From assembly GCF_006658505.1 (NCBI RefSeq), contig NZ_VFUZ01000031.1, positions 1 to 59,046 of the forward strand: a DNA stretch of 59,046 nt. Reading direction: 5' to 3'. Below, piece by piece: positions 52,943 to 59,046 of this stretch. How positions within the stretch are numbered: the first letter of the stretch is position 1; every line of letters begins with the position of its first letter. Made by a program: the position numbers and the translations under genes. Under the pieces are notes generated by a model. It made no database searches, was not told the DNA's origin, and saw only the letters and a list, made by a program, of their open reading frames with translations. This DNA comes from Mesorhizobium sp. B2-4-15 (lineage in GTDB: Bacteria > Pseudomonadota > Alphaproteobacteria > Rhizobiales > Rhizobiaceae).

Positions 52943-53632
52943 TTACGCAGGCGGGCCGAAGATTCCCATTGCCGCGGCCCTGGCTGTCGCCTCGGCCTTG
53001 GCATAGATGCCATTCGGCAAAGCCAGGGCCCAGCCATTGGATACGAGCCAGGCGCCGACATCCTGCTTTCCCAGCCGGCATGGCGCGGCGATCGGGAAAC
53101 GGTCAATTTCCGGTGGCACGAAACATTTCAACGCCCGTCCGCGGAGCCAGCTGTTGAAAGCAGCGCGTGCCCTTTGCCCGCAAGGCCAGGAGATGTCGCC
53201 AAACAGGCACGTTCTGTCGATCTCGACGCCCTGCACGCCGCTGATCGTCACTTTTCGGCCCATGGATTCGAAGCCGGCCGACGATGTGGCCTGTGGGCCG
53301 TACAGCAGCATCTCCCGCCAATCCTGTGGCATCGGCGTTTTCGGGGGGGACGCAAGGCCGAGTTCGCCGAGCGGCGAACGTGGCTCCGCTCGCTCGATGT
53401 CCGTCGGGTCGATCTGCGGCGGCGCGATGAGGTCCTGAGCGATCTTGCGTGCCGAACCGGAAAGGAAGCGAACCGGGCCCCGAAGGTTCTTGTGCCCGAT
53501 GTCGCGGGCGGAGGCGACAATTGGCGGATCGACCCGGAACATGTGCGCTGCCCGGACAATCAACAAAATTCCGATCAAGAGCTCAAGGCTTCCGATCGCG
53601 ATCATGATGCGGACGCGTTGTGCTTTCCCCAT
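52943..53632 (-). CDS. Membrane-anchored nuclease-fold (SNase-like) protein, probably inactive
   Basis: A 229-residue protein with one N-terminal membrane helix (about 8-30), a variable linker, and a staphylococcal-nuclease-like OB-fold domain (about 125-225). The landmark WPCGQRARAAFNSWLRG and DVGAWLVSNGWALAL fit SNase and ExoI proteins. The normal (L/I)xGIDAPE motif reads ISGVQGVE and the usual DRYGR reads DRFPI, so catalytic Arg and Asp residues appear absent. ExoI-type relatives occur in succinoglycan loci. It starts at ATG 53632, 15 bases from the next gene's stop. Confidence 0.75.
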   Translation of the reverse strand: MGKAQRVRIMIAIGSLELLIGILLIVRAAHMFRVDPPIVASARDIGHKNLRGPVRFLSGSARKIAQDLIAPPQIDPTDIERAEPRSPLGELGLASPPKTPMPQDWREMLLYGPQATSSAGFESMGRKVTISGVQGVEIDRTCLFGDISWPCGQRARAAFNSWLRGRALKCFVPPEIDRFPIAAPCRLGKQDVGAWLVSNGWALALPNGIYAKAEATARAAAMGIFGPPA

Positions 53633-53647
53633 CGAGTCTACGTCCAG

Positions 53648-54847
53648 TCAGAAACCCGACGTCGATTTGGCAACCAGTTTGAGCGCGCCTTTTTCAATTC
53701 GGTAGAAAGGCATCGACCGTTCGCTGGATCCGTCGGCGCGAAACCGGAACAAACCGGTCGACCCGCGAAACCCGCTCGGATTCTCGAAGGCTTTTCTGCT
53801 GAAACTGGCAGGTCCAAGTGCGCTTGCGATCCCGGCTGTCAGGGCGACCGTATCATAAGCATAAGCGACATTGACATCAGGCTCGTATTTGAAGGTCGTC
53901 TTGAAACGATCCGCAATGGGACCCGTCTCGCGTGGATCGAGCGTTGCGATATAGGCGCCTTCGAAAAGCGGATCGATGGGGCGATCCAGCCAGCGATTTG
54001 TCCCGACCACGGAGGTCGTCTTTCCCGGAACGCCTTTTGCTTTCAGGGCGATGAGGATCGGCGACGGGCTGCCGTCACCGCTGGCAACGATGACGGCATC
54101 GGGCATCTCCACAAGCGAACCCATATCGGCGACCGCCTTGGTGCCGTTGTCGGCGGCCGAATAGGGTATGGTGACCGCAAGTGTGGCTCCGTATATGCTG
54201 AGACTGTTGGCAACCCGCTTCTCGACTATGCCGGCATTCGACCCTGCCGGGACAAGCAGGACGAATTTCTTGCCGCCCTTGGCCGCGATGGCGCCGGCAC
54301 CCGCCGCGGCGCTGTCTGCTTCAGTGAGGCACACGGCGTAGACGCCCGGGCCGCCGGCGAAATTGTCGGCAAGAGCCAGAACCGGCGGCCGGTTCGACCC
54401 CGACAGTTGAGCGACATGTTGTGCCGCGGGCAGTTCGGCCGGACCGATGACAACTTTCGCCCCCGACGTTATGGCCTTGATCGCCAATTGCTGGGAATAA
54501 CTCACGTCGCCTCGCGTGTCCTCGACGGTCAGCGTAAGCAGCGGATTGCCAAGATCGGTCATCGCGAGTTTTGCTGCATCGAGCATCTTCCTGCCACTTT
54601 CCCCCGCCGTTCCCGGCGCGGAGAGGGGCAGTAGCATGGCAACCTTCGTGGGGCCCGTGCCGAGAGACTGCGTCGCCTGGCTTGCGTTGGCGACAGCGAC
54701 AACGGCCGGTTGATTGCCAGCCTGGATGGCGGCCGGATCGAGCGCGTCGGATACGCTGCCTTTCGACTGACAACCCAGCAAGGATCCCGCCAGCATCGAG
54801 GCCGCCGCCAACGTCCGAAGACGGTGTACCTGTCGGCCAAATCCCAT
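53648..54847 (-). CDS. Lipoprotein with periplasmic-binding-protein fold (LpoA/branched-chain amino-acid-binding-like)
   Basis: A 399-residue protein. A lipoprotein signal (1-25) ends in LAGSLLGC, lipidated at C26. The mature part has a two-lobed type I binding fold: VAMLLPLSAPGTAGESGRKMLDAAKLA, then VVIGPAELPAAQHVAQLS and NVAYAYDTVALTAGIASAL. Such lipoproteins are annotated as penicillin-binding-protein activators or as solute-binding proteins; no permease genes lie nearby, which favours an envelope role. The start is the ATG at 54847; upstream in-frame codons lack protein character. Confidence 0.82.
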   Translation of the reverse strand: MGFGRQVHRLRTLAAASMLAGSLLGCQSKGSVSDALDPAAIQAGNQPAVVAVANASQATQSLGTGPTKVAMLLPLSAPGTAGESGRKMLDAAKLAMTDLGNPLLTLTVEDTRGDVSYSQQLAIKAITSGAKVVIGPAELPAAQHVAQLSGSNRPPVLALADNFAGGPGVYAVCLTEADSAAAGAGAIAAKGGKKFVLLVPAGSNAGIVEKRVANSLSIYGATLAVTIPYSAADNGTKAVADMGSLVEMPDAVIVASGDGSPSPILIALKAKGVPGKTTSVVGTNRWLDRPIDPLFEGAYIATLDPRETGPIADRFKTTFKYEPDVNVAYAYDTVALTAGIASALGPASFSRKAFENPSGFRGSTGLFRFRADGSSERSMPFYRIEKGALKLVAKSTSGF

Positions 54848-55147
54848 GCTTGCTCCCACCCAACATGCCGCCAGATTGTGCGACCTTGCCCTTCCCGGTC
54901 TCATCTTCAAAATATGTTACGGCGGATTTGCGCCGTTCTCGGCTGGCGAAGGGTCGCGTTCTTCTGCTTCCAGCCCTCGTCCTGGCGCACGCTGGCAATG
55001 GCGAATGAAAGTGGAGGCTTGTTCGCGGGCCCGCTCTCTCGAACCGGCCGGCGTGACACACGGCAAGGGACCGACCAATGCGATCGTTCCCGTGATCGCA
55101 GTGACATGGGACCGTCAATCATCGGCCCGACGTTCCCGCCTGCCTGG
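54848..55147. other. Gap upstream of the lipoprotein gene
   Basis: No gene, repeat or terminator is supported in these 300 bases. The promoter of the lipoprotein gene and its downstream run should be here. Confidence 0.4.
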
Positions 55148-55519
55148 TCAGTTCATGTACTCGACCATGCGCTCGTGAAAACACTCGCATTTGTCGAGTG
55201 TATCCTCGTCGCGATAATTCGTCTTCAGGTAGCCGTAAGCCATGCCGCAGGCGACCTTGGCTTCCGACGCCCAGACGAAAACCGGCCTGGACGAGTTGAT
55301 CCATTCCGGGCTGTTGGCGACGGCGACCGACTCGTCCATCAGCTTCACCACCTGGTTCTTCAGATCGACGATGTTGTCGGTCCGCACCAGGTCCGAGTTG
55401 CCGGCGACACGGCAATAGTCGGCCGTCGAGCCGCCGATGATATCGGCGGCGTAGCCCGCCGATCCAGCCGTCAACAACAGGGCCGCGGCCGAAACCAGCA
55501 GCTTTGCAACAGTCTTCAT
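55148..55519 (-). CDS. Small exported protein with conserved-looking cysteines, unknown function
   Basis: A 123-residue protein. A signal peptide MKTVAKLLVSAAALLLTAG (cleavage near AGYAA, about residue 24) leads to a mature part of about 99 residues with four cysteines (in DYCRVAG, VACGMAYG and CECFHERM). This suits disulfides in the periplasm. I do not recognise the family. The ATG at 55519 is chosen for the signal peptide. It stands alone between the RTX gene and the 300-base gap. Confidence 0.7.
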   Translation of the reverse strand: MKTVAKLLVSAAALLLTAGSAGYAADIIGGSTADYCRVAGNSDLVRTDNIVDLKNQVVKLMDESVAVANSPEWINSSRPVFVWASEAKVACGMAYGYLKTNYRDEDTLDKCECFHERMVEYMN

Positions 55520-55588
55520 GTAAGTCCCCTCTCCAACCAATTCATGCTTTAGCCAATGTATAGCAGGGAGTCCGGCCGCTCATAAGCA

Positions 55589-58500
55589 CTAAATCGTGGC
55601 CGTATGCTGTGCGTGGTTCGTATCGTCGTAGAGGATATTGATCGTGCCGACGGGCGGCGCGTTCTGCAGAACGGCAACATCCACGAAGTTGGCCGGACTG
55701 CCCGAGCCGCTGGTGTCGACGCTTACCGTGCTGGTCGCGCTGTTGTAATGCACATAGTCGGCGATGTTGCCAGCCGGTGCCCTATCGAACAGCGCGCTCA
55801 AGTCGATCTTGTCCCCCTCGGCGCCATGATAGTCCGAGATCAGATCCTTGATGTTCAGATTGTCGATCTTGAACGTGTCTGCGCCCGAGGTGCCGTCGAT
55901 AGCCACCGACGGCTGCGTCGGGGCAACCAGCGAAGTATCGAGTTCCACCTCGACATAGTTGCCGCTCGTGCCATCGGCCATCTGGAAAGTGCCGTTGCCG
56001 GTCACGGTCTGCCCGTCGATTTCGCCGACAGCCGGGTGCGCTGCTGTGCTGATGGAGACAACACCGTTGTCGGCGAGGTGCGACAATTCCCCGGCGTCGC
56101 TGATGCCGTTGGCATTGGCATCCTTCCAGATCAGCAGGCTGCTGAACGCCGCGTCGTTGTGGTCGATCACGCCATCGTGGTTGCTGTCGAGCGATGCTAA
56201 AGCGGCCACGCCGCTGGCGAAGTTGCCACCGCCGAAATTCGGCGTGAACAGTTCGGTGCCATCGTTGATCTTGCCGTCATGGTTGAGGTCGACAGCCAGC
56301 ATGCCGTCATGGGATGTGTTCCAGGCGAGCTGTTCCTTGGTGCCATCGCCGTTCATGTCGAACTGAACACCGTGGCTGACATCGGAGAAGGCAAAGCCAT
56401 TGTGGTTCAGGTCGAGAATGATGGGGTCGACGGAGCCTCCGATGAGGGTGTTCAGGTTAGATATGGTGACGCCCTGGAGATCGACCAGTGCTCCCACGCC
56501 GGCATTCGTGGTTGCCTGAGTATAGACGTAGGTATGGTTTACCCCTGAGATCGTTGCCGTGAATGCGAGCGTCGCCCCGGCGTTGCCGATGTCTGTAGCA
56601 TTAAGATACTGGACAACCGCCGCTAGACTTGCGGCGGACGTGACCGCCAATGGCGCGGTAAAGCTGTCGGTGCCAAAGAAGCTGGCGATGCCGTTCGTGA
56701 CCGAATGGGACTGAACCGTGTCACCACCGATCGTCAACGTGGAGTCTCCGCCATTGACGTTGCCGGAGGTGGCGGCCACCAGACTGCCGGGCAGGGTCAA
56801 CTTGTCGGTGCCGGCGACGAAATCGGTGATGATGTCATATCCGGAGATCGTGCCGGCGTTGCCCGATCCGCCGATGACGGGCGTCGACTCCCCAGCGCCG
56901 ATCACGAAGGTGTCGTTGCCGGCTCCTCCTGTCATCGTGTCCGCACCCGCTCCGCCGATTAGGGTATCCTTTCCATCGAGGCCCGTCAGTGTATCGTTAC
57001 CCTGTCCTCCGGATAGGATCGTATCGTGCCCATTGATGCCGGTCAGATGATCGTCGCCATCCTGGCCAAGCAAAATGGTCTTCACCGCGGTCGCTACGAG
57101 ATTGTCGACGCCGTTGGTGCCTTCGAGCGTTGTGGCGGTTGGGTAAAGATGTGCGGTTACGCTGCCAGCCGCCGTATCGCTGTCGCCATCCGTTCCCGTC
57201 ACCGGGATATTGATGTCAAACGGGTCAACCGCGTTGGCGGTAGCGAAGCTGGCCGCACCAAGCTTGAAGGTTCCTGACGACGCCCCCGAGATCTCGACCG
57301 CGCTAAACGGGTCCGAACTGGCCGTGACGGTGAAGGTGTCGCCTTGGTCCAATCCATGAAGCGTGAAGGTGCCGTCGCCATTGTTCGTCAGTGTGGGCGC
57401 GGCGCCGCCAGAACCGTTCACAAAGGTCACGGTAATTCCGGTAGCCGTGGTTTCCCCCGGGCCGTCGCCGACAAAAGTCTTGTCGTCGTCAGCATTTACG
57501 GCCCTGATCGTGATATCCACCGTGCCATTTGCTTTGGTGATCCCCTGGGTGAAACTCGATACCTCGTAGTGAGTGGTATAGTTGGTTCCGGCGATGGTTC
57601 CTGTGGTCGATGCGTTCGTCACGAAGTCGAAACGGATTGTCTCCCCGCTTGTAATGCTCTGGCCGCTACCGACCCCGAAGTTTCCGGTGCTGGTATTGAC
57701 GTTGTTGGAGCCGTTTGCCGTGACCAACAAGTCGTTCGGTGTATCCGGGCTGGTGAGAGCTGTGAAGGCATTCACCTGGTTGTTGCCGCCCGTGGCTGTG
57801 GCGCCTGCCGTCGTGAATTGAGATCCGTTGAAGATCGTACCATTCAAGACAAAGGACCAAGTGTCGGTTGCCGGATTGAGCGTGGCGGTGAATCCGAGAT
57901 CGTTGCCATTTGCCACTGACGATCTTCCCTCGACCGTGTGACCATCCGCGGAGACTTGATAGAACAGCTGCTCCCCGTTGAGGTAGACGTTCGCACCGCT
58001 GGCGTCTTGAACGGCGGCACCTGTCGTCACGTTGAACACGACATTTCCGACACCGTCTGCTCCCGCGCCCGGTGCAAAGTTCAGGTGTTCGGTCAGCGCG
58101 GTGTGCAATGTGTCCGGCAGACTGATGCTGTCGCCGACGAAAGGCAGCGGCGCGTCGTCCAGCACAGTCAGGTTGACCGCGCCGGAAACATGGTCGCCGC
58201 TGGTGTCGGTTGCCACCACCTGAAGACCATTGATGGTGATGTTGCCAGAGCCGGCGGTATGCTGGAGCTGGTCGGTCAGTGTGGCGGTGACCACGGGAGT
58301 CAATGAGCTGTTGGCGCTGGCGCTCGTGTTCGACAGCGCCAGGTAGATTGCAGGTCCGAGGTTGGTGACACCTTGCATCAGCGTGCCGACAAGCTGGCCG
58401 CCGCTGAGTGCCCAGCTGATCGAATATCCGGCTGCCAGACCGGAGACCGCCGGCGCTACCCAGTTCGGATCACCTGTTGGATTGGCAAAGGCTACGGTGA

Positions 58501-59046
58501 TCGCCTCACCCGTCGTGGTGAAGGTAATCCCGCTGGTCGCTTGTGCCGATTCGCCAGGGCTGGTGGGATTGGTCCCAGTCACCGCGCCCGCGTGGAGGTC
58601 GGTGGCGTCTTGGGTGGTGTCGAGAGCTGCTTCGTTCAACGTCAGAGATGCAGTGCCGCCGCCCCCCGGAACCGTATTGGTCTGCACGTTCACCGTCACA
58701 GTGGCGGTCGAGGTGTCGCCGTCACCGTCCTTGATAGTGTAGGTGAACGAGTCCGATCCGACATAGATGCCTGTCGGCGTATAGGTGAATGTTCCGTCGT
58801 TGTTGTAAGTGACGGTGCCGTGCGCGCCGTTGGTGGTTGTTACCATCCCGGGGGTGGTTGTCGCGACCCCGTCGGCGCCGAAGACGTCATTACCCAGGAG
58901 GCCGGTCAGCACCGTAGGCGCGGTGATTACCGGTGCCCAACTGTCGGCATGGGCCGTCGGAACGTCGTTGACGATGTTGATGGTCAGCGTCTTGTCGTTG
59001 TGGTCGCCGTCGGCGTCCGTCACCGAGACCGCGAAGTCGTCATGCG
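55589..59046 (-). CDS. Large RTX/VCBS-type type I-secreted calcium-binding protein, N-terminus outside the window
   Basis: The frame stays open to the window edge; about 1,151 C-terminal residues are seen. In order, there are VCBS/cadherin-like repeats with DUF5801-type modules (GTASLTLNEAALDTTQDATD), with GDSDTAAGS-type spacers, from about 57080 to 59046. Next come RTX nonapeptides GGxGxDxLx (GGQGNDTLTG, GGAGADTMTG, GGAGNDTF; about 56895-57070). EF-hand-like DxNxDG loops (DLNHDGKIND, DSNHDGVIDH) follow at about 56090-56420. The type I secretion tail DLISDYHGAEGDKIDLSALFD is at about 55780-55840. A surface adhesin or matrix protein is likely; no secretion genes are in the window. Confidence 0.85.
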   Translation of the reverse strand, partial: HDDFAVSVTDADGDHNDKTLTINIVNDVPTAHADSWAPVITAPTVLTGLLGNDVFGADGVATTTPGMVTTTNGAHGTVTYNNDGTFTYTPTGIYVGSDSFTYTIKDGDGDTSTATVTVNVQTNTVPGGGGTASLTLNEAALDTTQDATDLHAGAVTGTNPTSPGESAQATSGITFTTTGEAITVAFANPTGDPNWVAPAVSGLAAGYSISWALSGGQLVGTLMQGVTNLGPAIYLALSNTSASANSSLTPVVTATLTDQLQHTAGSGNITINGLQVVATDTSGDHVSGAVNLTVLDDAPLPFVGDSISLPDTLHTALTEHLNFAPGAGADGVGNVVFNVTTGAAVQDASGANVYLNGEQLFYQVSADGHTVEGRSSVANGNDLGFTATLNPATDTWSFVLNGTIFNGSQFTTAGATATGGNNQVNAFTALTSPDTPNDLLVTANGSNNVNTSTGNFGVGSGQSITSGETIRFDFVTNASTTGTIAGTNYTTHYEVSSFTQGITKANGTVDITIRAVNADDDKTFVGDGPGETTATGITVTFVNGSGGAAPTLTNNGDGTFTLHGLDQGDTFTVTASSDPFSAVEISGASSGTFKLGAASFATANAVDPFDINIPVTGTDGDSDTAAGSVTAHLYPTATTLEGTNGVDNLVATAVKTILLGQDGDDHLTGINGHDTILSGGQGNDTLTGLDGKDTLIGGAGADTMTGGAGNDTFVIGAGESTPVIGGSGNAGTISGYDIITDFVAGTDKLTLPGSLVAATSGNVNGGDSTLTIGGDTVQSHSVTNGIASFFGTDSFTAPLAVTSAASLAAVVQYLNATDIGNAGATLAFTATISGVNHTYVYTQATTNAGVGALVDLQGVTISNLNTLIGGSVDPIILDLNHNGFAFSDVSHGVQFDMNGDGTKEQLAWNTSHDGMLAVDLNHDGKINDGTELFTPNFGGGNFASGVAALASLDSNHDGVIDHNDAAFSSLLIWKDANANGISDAGELSHLADNGVVSISTAAHPAVGEIDGQTVTGNGTFQMADGTSGNYVEVELDTSLVAPTQPSVAIDGTSGADTFKIDNLNIKDLISDYHGAEGDKIDLSALFDRAPAGNIADYVHYNSATSTVSVDTSGSGSPANFVDVAVLQNAPPVGTINILYDDTNHAQHTATI

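Overview
The window is a chromosomal segment of an alphaproteobacterium of the order Rhizobiales, most likely Mesorhizobium or a close relative. Grounds: high GC; F1 ATP synthase genes in the order atpH-A-G-D-C without F0 genes; a Lys/Ala/Pro-rich N-terminal extension on the beta subunit; a DUF1674 protein; a small SyrA-like exopolysaccharide repressor; and several copies of a palindromic intergenic element (a GAGCAATTCC end facing a GGAATTGC end) of the kind abundant in Mesorhizobium. This is judged from remembered families and not from a database search.

Layout. 1-6.1 kb: a minus-strand run htpX, rsmB, heparinase II/III-family gene, purH, with a sigma-32-like promoter before htpX. 6.2-11.6 kb: a DUF1674 succinate dehydrogenase assembly factor, a HAD phosphatase, a transglutaminase-like protein, a TadG-like von Willebrand protein, a very short minus-strand ORF with a perfect extended Shine-Dalgarno sequence and its own terminator, and a cyclopropane-fatty-acid-synthase-like methyltransferase. 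11.6-15.9 kb: a TIM-barrel sugar isomerase-like protein, a MOSC protein, acs and usg. 16-20.5 kb: two aldo/keto reductases around an MFS exporter and a divergent LysR regulator. 20.5-27.5 kb: YggS, leuS, lptE and an FtsK translocase without visible membrane segments. 27.6-37.5 kb: a small transaldolase, priA, an orphan antitoxin, an Asp/Glu racemase and atpHAGDC.

37.6-46.5 kb is the main accessory module, for hexuronates. Divergent uxuB and uxaC share an inverted-repeat operator candidate. uxaC is followed by a three-gene TRAP transporter (dctPQM), then a FadR-type GntR regulator, kduI, kduD and a KdgF-like cupin. Together they would import uronates or unsaturated uronates from pectin or similar polymers and carry them to 2-keto-3-deoxygluconate or mannonate. 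The later enzymes (KdgK, KdgA, UxuA) are not in the window.

46.6-59 kb holds a frameshifted family-9-like glycosyltransferase, a coniferyl-aldehyde-type dehydrogenase, recQ, the SyrA-like protein, a membrane protein with a destroyed GGDEF motif, a nuclease-fold protein with degenerate active-site motifs, a periplasmic-binding-protein-like lipoprotein, a small cysteine-containing exported protein and the C-terminal 1,150 or so residues of a large RTX/type I-secreted protein that runs off the window end. No tRNA, rRNA, CRISPR array, insertion sequence or prophage was seen. The best candidates for something undescribed are the small minus-strand gene at 9.9-10.1 kb and the control regions of the uronate and LysR loci.
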